64,000 nt of DNA, from NCBI RefSeq assembly GCF_002900365.1, contig NZ_CP025979.1:868001-932000 (forward strand), given 5' to 3'. This DNA is from Escherichia marmotae (GTDB lineage: Bacteria > Pseudomonadota > Gammaproteobacteria > Enterobacterales > Enterobacteriaceae). A program made the position numbers and the translations under genes. The notes under the pieces are model-generated. The model worked only from the letters and a program-made list of their open reading frames with translations, ran no database searches and was not told the origin of the DNA. Below, one piece after another: positions 38,801 to 47,712 of the stretch (within the stretch, counting starts at the first letter, position 1; every line of letters begins with the position of its first letter).

Positions 38801-39375
38801 AAGTGGCAAACGGCAATGATGCCTTTACGCTGACGGCAACGGTTAAGGATCAATACGGCAACCTTGCTCCTGGAGCTCTGGTCGTCTTTAATCTGCCTCG
38901 GGGCGTCAAACCGCTTGCAGACGGTAATATCATGGTAAACGCCAACGAGGAGGGTAAAGCGGAACTGAAAGTGGTTTCCGTGACTGCCGGAACGTATGCG
39001 ATCACGGCGTCGGCAGGAAATGACCAGCCTTCGGAAGCGCAGACTATAACGTTTGTGGCCGATAAGGATACCGCAACCGTCTCCGGTATTGAGGTGATTG
39101 GCAACTATGCACTGGCGAACGGCAAAGCCAAACAGACGTATAAAGTTAAGGTGACTGATGCCAATAACAACCTGTTGAAAGATAGCGACGTGACGCTGAC
39201 TGCCAACTCAGAAAATTTAGTTCTGGATCCGAATGGCATAGTGAAGACCGATGAACAGGGACTGGCTGTTTTCACCGGCTCTACCACTATTGCAGCGACA
39301 TATACACTCACGGCGAAAGTGAATCTACGTGTCTCAGGTAAATTGATTAATCTGCAATCAGTCTTTTGGTACTGA
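35894..39375 (+). pseudogene. Frameshifted intimin-type inverse autotransporter adhesin
   Basis: This is an outer-membrane adhesin of the intimin/invasin (type Ve) family. The first frame (35894-37510) has an extended signal (about residues 1-50), an inverse-autotransporter beta-barrel (about 70-300; TQSNIGFGWRHF, DWMAGLNTFIDHDL and GVGAEYWRDYLKLSANGY are signatures) and the start of the passenger. At about 37450-37456 one base appears lost: the frame ends in CVPLASSISWARYNKR while passenger sequence continues open in another frame as RAFSEQYQLGTLQQTLKF to 39375. That part holds six tandem Ig-like repeats of about 90-100 residues (KDAYDNPVTG, KDAHGNAISG, KDAYGNPVSD, VDNYGNPLQG, KDQYGNLAPG, TDANNNLLKD). 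The 3' end is also cut near 39330. Not recognised as FdeC, YeeJ or intimin itself. Confidence 0.85.
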
Positions 39376-39737
39376 CGCGTTAATAAAGGAGGCAAGATGT
39401 TGGTGAGATCCCAAAAGTCACGGAGCCGATATTCTCTGGGAGAACATCCAAACAACTTTTTAAATTCGCGGCTGAATGACTGCTGTGAATCAAAATGCAA
39501 AGATAGTGCAATATCAAGCATTGATTTAGCTGTAAGTCTGACAAGAATGGCTGCCCGACAAAGTCTTCGTTTGCGGATGTATGATCCCAGGGGCATGTGC
39601 ATGAAGTTTCTGAACAGAAGTTGAATATTGCGTCTACTGTAGCCAGATTTCTGTGCGATATCTTCGATTGAGATAGGGTGATCGAGATTGCACTCAATCC
39701 ACTCCAGGAGCTGCTGTAAAATCTTCTGCCTGATCAT
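39105..39737 (-). pseudogene. Truncated Rob-like AraC-family regulator
   Basis: The first 135 or so residues are an AraC/XylS double helix-turn-helix close to Rob/MarA (ISIEDIAQKSGYSRRNIQLLFRNF, then FDSQQSFSREFKKLFGCSPREYR), followed by the linker and start of a Rob-type C-terminal domain (ILPPLL ... CRLINLPET). At about 39329 homology stops and the frame runs into antisense adhesin DNA until 39105, so the native C-terminal domain is missing. ATG at 39737 is chosen for its GGAG Shine-Dalgarno. It is convergent with the adhesin and joined to it end to end. It may correspond to the K-12 AraC-type remnant yneL near hipA, but this is unverified. DNA binding could survive, as MarA works with only this domain. 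Confidence 0.75.
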
Positions 39738-39749
39738 AACATTCTCCAT

Positions 39750-40144
39750 TTATCTTTAGTCACTTTGCACATTTTCCTTGCGACAATGACTTTGAGTATA
39801 TCAAAAACAGAAATGCCCGAGGCTAAACAAACGATTGATAGTGCATCTTCATTTTGCCGGGTAATCGTGAATGCCATAAAAGTGGTTTTGGCCAATAACA
39901 TGGGGGAGGTGTCATGAACATCACGCTATGAGGTGGCCACAGTGGCTGAGTGCATTCTGATACTATTCATTTAACATAATATACATTATGTGCACCAAGG
40001 TTATAACTGCAATATTCTAATGTTGCGCGGCTAGGTTTCCCTGGGCTGTTATGTTGTAATCCCAGGATGCTGCCGGTACTTCACCGGACTCATTTTTCGC
40101 GGTCGAGATTGTCTTGCTCGCTAAAACCGGCCAAACCCCATATC
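39750..40144. other. Region between Rob-like regulator and hipA remnant
   Basis: 395 bp upstream of the regulator and downstream of hipA. A GC inverted repeat CCTGGG/CCCAGG brackets about 40039-40066. No ORF with protein-like features, RNA gene or insertion sequence was recognised. It probably carries the regulator promoter and scar DNA from the loss of neighbouring genes. Confidence 0.4.
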
Positions 40145-40990
40145 TCACTTAATTCCATATTCTCGGCTTAACCGACCGTGCAACCTCAACACATTGGTTT
40201 CAATTGCCGTCAACACGTTCTCCGGAAAATCTGCCGGTAATGAAGCCTTCACGTTATCCAATGCTGCGGGAATCATTCTGGCAAAGTCACTCAGGATTTC
40301 ATGCATCTGCACTTCCGGGAATTTCAGTGCCTTTGCTGTCGCCAAAAAATGTCGCGGATATATTTTATCGATTTCCGTTTTTCTGCCTTTGGATGCGTTA
40401 AGCCCCATTGCCAGTTTGAGATCGCTGATATGTATTCCCGGGCCACCCAATACCGGAAATGCTGAAATGATGTCGTAAAATGGCGTGAGTCGATAACTGC
40501 CACCGGCCTGGATAAACACTGAGAAATTTTTCGCATGGCCGTCTGTCGAGCCAATCAACCACTGGAATACCTGGAATTTCATAAAATCATAACGATCGCG
40601 AAGCGCCTCGCTGGACCCCATCAAAAAAGCCATGATCCGCGCGATGCCTGGGCCTCCGTCAGATTCATATTTCACCGATGAAGGTAAACCGAACGTCTGA
40701 CACATATCCTCCTGCGGCAAGCGAAGTAAAACCGTTCGTTCAGTATTCCAGCGTCTGTCAAAGCGTTCGACCGCTAACGCGCGCACCCTTCCCGCTTTAA
40801 TGATTTCTGCGTCGGGAACATTCAACCCGAATTCTTTTGCCAGCAGCAGACAGTAATACTCATTATCAACACTCTGACTGAGATCGAGCGTCGCATTGGG
40901 CTGTCTGATTTCACCAATCGGCAATTTAATGATATGCGTCGTCGGCGTTATTCCTTTCGGAATGCACCAGTCATTGCCCATTCTGATTGC
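40145..40990 (-). pseudogene. hipA: HipA toxin kinase, N-terminal third deleted
   Basis: HipA is the serine kinase that phosphorylates glutamyl-tRNA synthetase and induces persistence. Only the part equivalent to K-12 residues 161-440 remains (GNDWCIPKG to SREYGIK). It retains ATP-site Lys181 (HIIKLP), catalytic Asp309 (STDGHAKN) and Asp332 (FYDIIS), but lacks the N-subdomain and the Ser150 loop (residues about 1-160). Immediately upstream the sequence switches to the first codons of hipB. An internal ATG at 40981 could start a 278-residue fragment, but without the N-subdomain folding and kinase activity are unlikely. Confidence 0.92.
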
Positions 40991-41022
40991 GTTGGGCTAT
41001 AGATCATCGGAAAGCTCATCAT
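40987..41022 (-). pseudogene. hipB: hipB antitoxin remnant (first 12 codons)
   Basis: ATGATGAGC at 41022 begins MMSFPMIYSPTQ, matching the HipB N-terminus (MMSF..IYSPTQ) except for two residues. It then joins hipA codon 159-160 out of frame, giving a predicted 24-residue peptide. The HipB helix-turn-helix and C-terminal tail are entirely gone. Confidence 0.88.
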
Positions 41023-41043
41023 GCCATACATCCACAAGAATTT

Positions 41044-41061
41044 TATCCGCTTTAGGGGATA
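41044..41061. promoter_or_regulatory. HipB operator, TATCC-N8-GGATA (first)
   Basis: TATCC (41044-41048), 8-base spacer, GGATA (41057-41061). An exact match to the HipB operator consensus, 22 bp upstream of the hipB start. Confidence 0.92.
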
Positions 41062-41071
41062 TTTTCAGTTT

Positions 41072-41089
41072 TATCCTTTAGTGAGGATA
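41072..41089. promoter_or_regulatory. HipB operator (second)
   Basis: TATCC at 41072-41076 and GGATA at 41085-41089 with an 8-base spacer. Centre-to-centre distance to the first operator is 28 bp. Confidence 0.92.
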
Positions 41090-41111
41090 AAGTCAATCTG
41101 TAAACGCATTT

Positions 41112-41129
41112 TATCCGCTCTACGGGATA
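41112..41129. promoter_or_regulatory. HipB operator (third)
   Basis: TATCC at 41112-41116 and GGATA at 41125-41129 with an 8-base spacer. An exact consensus match. Confidence 0.92.
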
Positions 41130-41139
41130 AACACTGCGA

Positions 41140-41157
41140 TATCCCCGATCGCGGATA
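41140..41157. promoter_or_regulatory. HipB operator (fourth)
   Basis: TATCC at 41140-41144 and GGATA at 41153-41157 with an 8-base spacer. Completes the four-operator array known from the intact hip promoter. Confidence 0.92.
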
Positions 41158-41285
41158 AAATGGAGGATTTAAAAAACGGCGCTGACGTGCCATTTGAGGT
41201 TGCTGATTTAAGCTGCATTACAAGCCTCATCACAGCGATCTCACCATTCTTGATGTACACTCGCGGCAAGTCTGGTACTTCGGGA

Positions 41286-41747
41286 TCAGGCACCTTTTCC
41301 CATGATTATATTTCTTTTCAATTTAATGGCATTCCTCAGTTCGATATTGAATTTAGCCTCGTCACTGAGGTTGTCCTTAAGATCAAGCGCAATGCGTTTT
41401 AATTCCGTAAATGCAAGCGGTCTTTGCCCATGTAAAAATTGAACGCCAGAACGTTCATAATACTTATCAATATGCTTTAACCTGTATTTTGCTAATTTTC
41501 TTATTTCACCTATAGACCCCTGCTGCCTATTGTCTATTAGGCGGTTGATTGTATACTCAACAAACTCTTTTTTATCTTCTCCGAAATAACTTAAAACTAA
41601 CGGAAGTAAGAATCTTTGCATACAGATATCATATGAAAAAACCATAGAAAAATCGGAACCTAAAAGATCACAAGCCCCATCGAAATCGTTATATATAAAG
41701 ATATAACGGTAAAAATCCTTAAACCTGCTAATAAAATGCCAAGAGTT
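41286..41747 (-). CDS. Unrecognised ORF, possibly a gene fragment
   Basis: The first ATG is at 41645, giving 119 residues (MVFSYDICMQRFLLPLVLSYF...). The same frame is open upstream to a stop at 41748-41750 without an obvious start codon, reading protein-like sequence (SRFKDFYRYIFIYNDFDG). The C-terminal half is rich in Lys/Arg and Leu (LAKYRLKHIDKYYERSG, LKRIALDLKDN). I do not recognise the family. No transmembrane segment stands out. It is AT-rich and lies where K-12 has yneO and the lsr genes, so it is likely a remnant of lineage-specific DNA, perhaps the 3' part of a longer gene. Confidence 0.4.
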   Translation of the reverse strand, partial: NSWHFISRFKDFYRYIFIYNDFDGACDLLGSDFSMVFSYDICMQRFLLPLVLSYFGEDKKEFVEYTINRLIDNRQQGSIGEIRKLAKYRLKHIDKYYERSGVQFLHGQRPLAFTELKRIALDLKDNLSDEAKFNIELRNAIKLKRNIIMGKGA

Positions 41748-41750
41748 TCA

Positions 41751-42124
41751 CACAAAAAACTTCAAACCTAGTTCCTGTCCTAAGGATATCAAAAAAAAGT
41801 CACTTTGTGATTATTCACTATCCACAGATAGATATTAATTTTGAATATATTGCATGTTAATATATTTATATGAAATGAATAAAAACAACAAGAAGGAGGA
41901 TTTATTTGTTTTAAATTAATTTTATGCGAAATTTACTCTTCCCTACCCCGTTAGGCTCTAATATTTTATTGATTAATAAATATCTCTGATGAATCTTGAC
42001 CAGCACATAGTCAATCACTTTTGGGTATCCTTGATTTAATGCGCGTGTTCGGTGGATTGATGACGTGAGGCGAATTCATCAATTTTATCTACACTTGGGT
42101 TAACGCGCTGACGGGAGTAAAAAA
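41751..42124. other. AT-rich region upstream of tam
   Basis: About 370 bp, strongly AT-rich to about 41990, then typical core composition before tam, with Shine-Dalgarno GGGAG at 42114-42118. K-12 has the lsr operon immediately upstream of tam. Here no lsr sequence is seen. No gene was recognised. Confidence 0.5.
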
Positions 42125-42883
42125 ATGGCTGACTGGAACCCCTCTTTATATTTGCACTTCACCGCCGAACGGTCGCGACCAGCGGTAGAACTGCTTGCCA
42201 GAGTTCCTCTGGAAAACGTCCGGCAAATAGCCGATCTCGGCTGCGGCCCAGGCAACAGCACCGCCCTGCTACATCAACGTTGGCCAACGGTAAAAATTAC
42301 TGGCATTGATTCGTCTCCGGCGATGATTGCTGAAGCGCGTGCGGTGTTGCCAGAATGTCAGTTTGTTGAAGCAGATATCCGCAATTGGCAACCGGATCAC
42401 GCATTCGATCTGATTTTCGCCAACGCCTCGTTGCAATGGTTGCCTGATCATTACGAACTGTTTCCACATCTTGTGTCGTTACTCAATCCGCATGGCGTAC
42501 TGGCGGTACAAATGCCGGACAACTGGCTGGAGCCGACACATGTATTAATGCGCGAAGTCGCCTGGGAGCAGCATTATCCGGATCGTGGACGCGAACCACT
42601 GGCAGGCGTTCATGCTTACTACGATATTCTGAGTGAAACCGCATGTGAGGTTGATATCTGGCGAACTACCTACTATCACCAGATGCCATCTCACCAGGCG
42701 ATTATTGACTGGGTGACCGCCACCGGATTACGCCCGTGGTTGCAGGATCTGACTGAGAGTGAACAGCAGCATTTTCTTACGCGCTACCATCAGATGCTGG
42801 AAGAGCAGTATCCACTGCAGGAGGATGGTCAAATACTGCTGGCATTTCCGCGCTTGTTCATTGTTGCCCGGCGAACAGAGTAA
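42125..42883 (+). CDS. tam: Trans-aconitate 2-methyltransferase
   Basis: This is a 252-residue cytosolic SAM-dependent methyltransferase that esterifies trans-aconitate, a by-product inhibitor of the citric acid cycle. It is induced in stationary phase. Class I methyltransferase motifs are visible: motif I IADLGCGPGNSTALL (about residues 36-50), acidic loop GIDSSPAMI (about 60-68) and motif IV FDLIFANASLQWL (about 97-109). It starts MADWNPSLYLHFTAERSRP. It is convergent with yneE, only 3 bp separating the two stops. Confidence 0.96.
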   Translation: MADWNPSLYLHFTAERSRPAVELLARVPLENVRQIADLGCGPGNSTALLHQRWPTVKITGIDSSPAMIAEARAVLPECQFVEADIRNWQPDHAFDLIFANASLQWLPDHYELFPHLVSLLNPHGVLAVQMPDNWLEPTHVLMREVAWEQHYPDRGREPLAGVHAYYDILSETACEVDIWRTTYYHQMPSHQAIIDWVTATGLRPWLQDLTESEQQHFLTRYHQMLEEQYPLQEDGQILLAFPRLFIVARRTE

Positions 42884-42886
42884 TTG

Positions 42887-43801
42887 TTACGTCAACTGGT
42901 AATGGCGGTCGGGAAGAATCTTCGGCGGGATCTCCGTTTCATCGTTCATCTGCAACAGGTCAATTTCAATAGCGTTGCAGATGGCATCAAGCGGTAAATC
43001 ATTGTTTTCTGTACCGAACGGGTCTTCTAACTCTTCCGCCAGACAATCAAGCGAAATGAAGGTGTAGGAAATCAGTACTGAGATAAAAGGCGTCATGTAA
43101 TGCAGATCCACGACCAGCGCGAACGGTAGCATGATGCAAAACAGGTAAACGGTACGATGCAAAATGAGTGTGTAAGCAAAAGGAATTGGTGTATATGCGA
43201 TGCGCTCACATCCTGCCAGCACCGCAGAAATATCATTGAGCCGATCGTTCAGACTAATAAATAGAATGTCAGAAAGTTGCCCATTCCGGCGCTGAACAGC
43301 TAACCACTTCCCCATCATCAGCAAAATATGATTAGCTGGGGAGTTTGTAGCCTGCACCCGCTGAAGATCTTCTTCATTGAGGTAATGTGCCAGCACTTTT
43401 GCCTGTGGCAGTTTGCGTAATGTCATGCGTAAACAGTGAGCAAAGGCAATTTGTAGCCGGACAAACTCCTTTACGCTTGCTGAATCGGGCAACGTCGTTT
43501 TTACTTCACGCAATAATGACCGTGAGGCAATCATCAACTGTCCCCACAGTTTGCGCGCTTCAACATAACGAGCGTACCCCGCGTTATTACGAAACCCCAG
43601 AAAAATGGCGATAGCAACACCGAGAATGCTGAACGGCGCGAGGGTAAATTTGATGCCCAGATGCGTATACCAGGGCAGCATGAAAATAACCGCGATAGAA
43701 AAAAGAAAGTTGAGTAGCAAGCGCGAGGATATTTTGGATAATACTGAACCGTGCCAGACAAAAATACGGCGCAACCAGTGTTGTTGTGGGCGAACAATCA
43801 T
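42887..43801 (-). CDS. yneE: Bestrophin-family membrane protein YneE
   Basis: This is a 304-residue inner-membrane protein of the RFP-TM/UPF0187 bestrophin homologue family. Bacterial relatives form pentameric ion channels. The start MIVRPQQHWLRRIFVWHGS at 43801 matches relatives. The frame continues to 43867 but the extra residues are not conserved. Hydrophobic segments are at about residues 25-45, 53-70, 215-235 and 245-265. FGTENNDLPLDAICNAIEID near the C-terminus is the conserved family motif. Confidence 0.92.
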   Translation of the reverse strand: MIVRPQQHWLRRIFVWHGSVLSKISSRLLLNFLFSIAVIFMLPWYTHLGIKFTLAPFSILGVAIAIFLGFRNNAGYARYVEARKLWGQLMIASRSLLREVKTTLPDSASVKEFVRLQIAFAHCLRMTLRKLPQAKVLAHYLNEEDLQRVQATNSPANHILLMMGKWLAVQRRNGQLSDILFISLNDRLNDISAVLAGCERIAYTPIPFAYTLILHRTVYLFCIMLPFALVVDLHYMTPFISVLISYTFISLDCLAEELEDPFGTENNDLPLDAICNAIEIDLLQMNDETEIPPKILPDRHYQLT

Positions 43802-44010
43802 GATTATCTTCAAACATGGAAAAGTCGCCCTATTAAACGTGATTGCGATCACGTTCTCAAGTATCAATTTACAAATTACCTACAAGACTACAACAATCAC
43901 AGATGCGACATGTGGCACCTGGTTATGATAAGGGTGTATAGGATGTTGTAACTAATAATGCATAATAACAAACCCGGCCGAAACCGGGTTCAGAGATTGT
44001 GCCGTTAATT

Positions 44011-44112
44011 GCCTGATGCGCTGCGCTTATCAGCGCCTCCAACTAGCTATGTGATTTCAGTTAGTTGGAAAAGTGCGGCTGGATGCAGCATAAATGCCTT
44101 ATCCGGCTTACA
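44011..44112. repeat. REP pair between yneE and uxaB
   Basis: A REP unit at 44011-44034 (GCCTGATGCGCTGCGCTTATC) and an inverted one at 44078-44112 (GGCTGGATGCAGCATAAATG, CTTATCCGGC) flank a small inverted repeat, AACTAG...TTAGTT. The rest of the 325-bp gap upstream (43802-44010) holds the yneE promoter and a CCGGCCGAAACCGGG hairpin. Confidence 0.8.
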
Positions 44113-44126
44113 AAATAATGCAATTA

Positions 44127-45578
44127 TTAGCACAACGGACGTACAGCTTCGCGCATCCCTTTTTCCAGAATCGCATCCAGATCATTGGCCACCTGCTCTA
44201 CCAGACCAGGCACTTGCGTCAGATCCTGCTCCCAGTGGTCTTTTTCTGCCAACACAATAGCAACCAGCGCCTGGGTGTCGATGACACGATCACGATGCTG
44301 ACTCCACAATTGCTGATAACACTCCAGCCAGTGAGCATCATCCTGCACCGGATAGGTTTCACCGTTACGCTCACCGCGATAGAATGCAATCAGTGCCGCT
44401 AACGCGAAAGTGAGACGAGCCGGGAGTTTACCATTCGCCTTCTGCCCTGCCAGCAACTGCGGCAGGATGCGGGTACGGAACTTGGTCATACCGTTGAGCG
44501 CAATGGACAGCAACTGATGCTTAATGTACGGGTTACGGAAACGCCCGGTGACTGCACTGGCGAAAGATTCCAGCTCATCTCGCGGCAGATCCAGTACCGG
44601 AATAATCTCTTCATAAATGGCTTTTTCAACGAATGCACAGATTTCTGCATCGTTCATCGCTTCGCCTACAGTATCCAACCCAGCCTGAAACGCCACCGGC
44701 ACCAGCGCGGTGTGAGCACCATTAAGGATTGCTACTTTGCGCTCTTTATACGGTTTAATATCGTCAACAATCAGTACGTTGAGCGGATATTTATCCAGAC
44801 GCAATTCAGACGCTAAGGATTTCGGTCCCTGAATCACAAACAGGTAAAAGTGTTCAGCGGTGTCGAGGAAACCATCGTGATAACCGAGTTCTTCTTCCAG
44901 TTTCGCTACTTCATCACGCGGATAACCGGTAACGATACGGTCCACCAGCGTAGAACAGAAGCTGTTAGCTTTATCCAGCCATTGAACAAACGCTTCCGGT
45001 AGCTGCCACTCTTGCGCATAACGCAGCACCAGTTCACGCAGCGCATCACCATTATAATCAATCAGTTCACACGGAATGATGATCCAACCTTTATCCAGCG
45101 CACCGTTGAAATGGCTAAAACGTTCGAACAGCAAACGCGTCAGTTTTGCCGGATAGCTTACCGCTGGCGCATCATCAAATTTGTCGCCTGCATGATAGCT
45201 GATGCCCGCTTCGGTGGTGTTAGAGAAGACGAAACGCATTTCCGGATTGTGCGCCAGCTTCAGGAATTCATCGTAGTCACCGTAGACGCTAATTTCACGG
45301 TTTACAGAACGAATCAAACGCGCATCGCTGACTGCTTCGCCCTTCTCATTCAGGCCACGAATAATGGTGGTGTACAAACCATCCTGAGTGCTAAGTGACG
45401 GCGGGAATGAAGTTTCAATCGGACGAACAACGACCACACCAGAATTCAGATCGGTGTGCTCATTCAGGAGATCAATTTGCCAGTCAACAAAGGCGCGCAG
45501 AAAGTTACCTTCACCAAACTGAATGATACGTTCTGGATACTGTGCACCGGGAAAGTCGCGACGATTTAGTGTTTTCAC
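44127..45578 (-). CDS. uxaB: Tagaturonate reductase (altronate oxidoreductase)
   Basis: This is an NADH-dependent reductase of 483 residues in the mannitol dehydrogenase family. It converts D-tagaturonate to D-altronate in galacturonate breakdown. The Rossmann start is IIQFGEGNFLRAFVDWQIDLL (about residues 18-38). The family catalytic stretch with lysine is near KERKVAILNGAHTALVPVAF (about 290-310). Other genes of the pathway (uxaAC) are elsewhere in E. coli. The gene stands alone with its own upstream region. It is intact. Confidence 0.96.
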   Translation of the reverse strand: MKTLNRRDFPGAQYPERIIQFGEGNFLRAFVDWQIDLLNEHTDLNSGVVVVRPIETSFPPSLSTQDGLYTTIIRGLNEKGEAVSDARLIRSVNREISVYGDYDEFLKLAHNPEMRFVFSNTTEAGISYHAGDKFDDAPAVSYPAKLTRLLFERFSHFNGALDKGWIIIPCELIDYNGDALRELVLRYAQEWQLPEAFVQWLDKANSFCSTLVDRIVTGYPRDEVAKLEEELGYHDGFLDTAEHFYLFVIQGPKSLASELRLDKYPLNVLIVDDIKPYKERKVAILNGAHTALVPVAFQAGLDTVGEAMNDAEICAFVEKAIYEEIIPVLDLPRDELESFASAVTGRFRNPYIKHQLLSIALNGMTKFRTRILPQLLAGQKANGKLPARLTFALAALIAFYRGERNGETYPVQDDAHWLECYQQLWSQHRDRVIDTQALVAIVLAEKDHWEQDLTQVPGLVEQVANDLDAILEKGMREAVRPLC

Positions 45579-45795
45579 AATGGGTTCCCTTTTGATTAGT
45601 CATACAACCTGCTTGAATTGGTATAACAGATTAGCAAACTTTAATACGCTGCCCCCCTGTTTTGATCAACTCGTGGTGATTAATTAGCAGGTTTAAGAGA
45701 AAAATGTGGCGCAGATCATGGTTCTGACGGTATTTATTCAACCGCCAGAGTGGTAGAACACATTATTCTGAAACAGCGGAAAAATAATAAAGCTG

Positions 45796-47214
45796 TCAGA
45801 CAACTTCCTCACCATAACGCATGGTGCTGGTGCGGTTACGCCCATCTTTTTTCGAGCGATAGAGACACGTATCAGCTTCAACCATCAATTTATTGAAGTC
45901 ATCAGTTAGTGTACTGTATGAAGCACATCCACTACCGACACCGATGCTGACCGTAAGATAGAGCGTCTTTTGTTGCCAGGTAAAAGGTTGAAGTTCGACA
46001 GCTTTGCGGATTTTCTCCGCCATCAATAGACCATCGACGGGATTCACTGAAGGTACAGCAACGGCAAACTCTTCTCCCCCCATCCGCGCCACCAGCCCTT
46101 TATCGCCCACAATTTTCTGAATATGCTGAGCAAATACGCTTAAGACTTTATCGCCACATTCATGACCATAGTTGTCGTTAATGCTTTTGAAATAGTCGAT
46201 ATCAAGCAGCATGACGGTCAGATGTTGTGTCTGTTGCAGCGATGGACTTTTCAGCGCCTCATAAAGACCGGATCGTGAGTACACCTGTGTCAGAAAATCA
46301 AAGTCGGCACGCAGAGAAACTTGCTTCATCAGTGAATTAATCGCCGCCACGCTAAAAGAAACCATAATTGGGCAAATGGCCATCGTGGCAATGCCCAGAC
46401 GAGCGGAAAACATTTGCGGAATCGAGAACGGCGAACCAACAGCGATATCAATCACCGAATTAGCCACCAGCACGATTTCTACCGCTCCGGTGATAAAGGT
46501 CAACAGACACGTAGCCTGTGGCGTATAGCGCACCGCACACCAGATTAATGCCGGCAGCGGAAATGCCAGACTCCCTGCACCGCCAATCGCCACTGAGGCA
46601 ATGACCGACACGATCAGCGCAATGACAGGCATCATCTGCTCTGCTTTAAAACGCGGTAATACTCCCGGAATTGCCAGCGTCAGCATACAAGGAACAATCA
46701 ACACGCCTGTTGAGAATTGTTCACTAAACCAGTCAGCAAGCAAAGGCCAGAAATCAAGACTATCAATACTGACCGAACCAATCGCGCCGACGATGGCACA
46801 TAATAAAGCGGCAATCAGACAGTAATTAAATAACCGTAAGGCACTTACTGGTTCATATTTATTTTTCCCCAGACGCTTATCCCGTACCACCAACAGAGCA
46901 ACGGTCACAATAAACATCATATTGGATAAATTAATAACCAGCGAGACCAGCCCCCATTCGGTGGTCATGGCATCATAAGCCAGCATTGCCACGTAACAGA
47001 TAGCATAGTAATGCAGACGATTAAGCCAGACATAGCGGGCAAATACCCCCGCCATTACACCATTGAGCGGCCAGAAAAGAGAGAGTTCATGAACCAGGCG
47101 TAGCTCTGCACCAATAAAATAGAACAGCGTCGTTAGCGCAAAAATTGCAATGCTATTACGTAGCAGATGACCTTCCTGGAACAAACGGAAAGTGGATATG
47201 GGGTGTACATACAT
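45796..47214 (-). CDS. dgcF: Membrane diguanylate cyclase DgcF (YneF)
   Basis: This 472-residue protein has a MASE-type N-terminal sensory region of eight or so transmembrane segments (about residues 15-300) and a C-terminal GGDEF domain (about 310-470). The active-site signature reads MGGEEFAVAVP, a catalytically competent GGEEF. DIDYFKSINDNYGHECGDKVL is the conserved substrate-binding region before it. It makes cyclic di-GMP at the inner membrane. The signal sensed is unknown. The long start at 47214 includes the first membrane helices. It is a single gene between uxaB and yneG. Confidence 0.92.
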   Translation of the reverse strand: MYVHPISTFRLFQEGHLLRNSIAIFALTTLFYFIGAELRLVHELSLFWPLNGVMAGVFARYVWLNRLHYYAICYVAMLAYDAMTTEWGLVSLVINLSNMMFIVTVALLVVRDKRLGKNKYEPVSALRLFNYCLIAALLCAIVGAIGSVSIDSLDFWPLLADWFSEQFSTGVLIVPCMLTLAIPGVLPRFKAEQMMPVIALIVSVIASVAIGGAGSLAFPLPALIWCAVRYTPQATCLLTFITGAVEIVLVANSVIDIAVGSPFSIPQMFSARLGIATMAICPIMVSFSVAAINSLMKQVSLRADFDFLTQVYSRSGLYEALKSPSLQQTQHLTVMLLDIDYFKSINDNYGHECGDKVLSVFAQHIQKIVGDKGLVARMGGEEFAVAVPSVNPVDGLLMAEKIRKAVELQPFTWQQKTLYLTVSIGVGSGCASYSTLTDDFNKLMVEADTCLYRSKKDGRNRTSTMRYGEEVV

Positions 47215-47352
47215 TAATTATCTGTCCATACAATTGCGGATGGCAATTATCTCAACGCAATAAGTAAATTCTCATAAAGGATAGCATGTTCGCTGACAGC
47301 GGCGACAAGGAAAGATATCAGTCAGATGATCTTTTAGCTTTTACCACCATTC

Positions 47353-47712
47353 TTATGGCTGATTCATCTGTATAACCAGCCAGTGGTAGATAACCGTCAC
47401 GATATAACGTTGTTGTTCCTCACTTAACGAAACACCCTGCGGAATGTCATGCCACTTAGCCAGACAACCACGGCAACAGGTCGCGGTGGCGTGCTGAGCG
47501 ATAAACACCGGATGCCCACGCATGGGGGTTTGCTTACCATCGTTCGCCGGTAATGCCGGAGCAAGACGCTTAGCGACAAAATCCGCCGCATGTTGTTCTA
47601 TAACCGGCGCGCCCTTCTCCAGACAATACTGACGCTCTTTCACACCCAAACGAAAGCGGGAGCGAAATTTTGAACGGGATAAACGCGCGAAGAGTGGATC
47701 AAGTGACTGCAT
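47353..47712 (-). CDS. yneG: Conserved protein YneG (DUF4186)
   Basis: This is a 119-residue cytosolic protein of unknown function. A C-terminal cysteine/histidine cluster, HATATCCRGCLAKWHDIP (about residues 74-91), suggests metal binding, which is inferred only from residue pattern. Its ATG overlaps the stop of glsB by one base (TAATG at 47710-47714), so it is translated with glutaminase. No known role in glutamine metabolism. Confidence 0.9.
   Translation of the reverse strand: MQSLDPLFARLSRSKFRSRFRLGVKERQYCLEKGAPVIEQHAADFVAKRLAPALPANDGKQTPMRGHPVFIAQHATATCCRGCLAKWHDIPQGVSLSEEQQRYIVTVIYHWLVIQMNQP

Noticed and set aside
37500..39330. Possible tandem nucleotide repeat in the adhesin passenger
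   Set aside because: The Ig-like units are related at protein level but diverged in DNA, so they are ordinary domain repeats, not a recent tandem array.
41160..41402. 80-codon plus-strand ORF beside the last HipB operator
   Set aside because: Starts at the edge of the operator and overlaps the orphan frame on the other strand; sequence is low in protein-like pattern, though it has a GGAG close to its ATG region.
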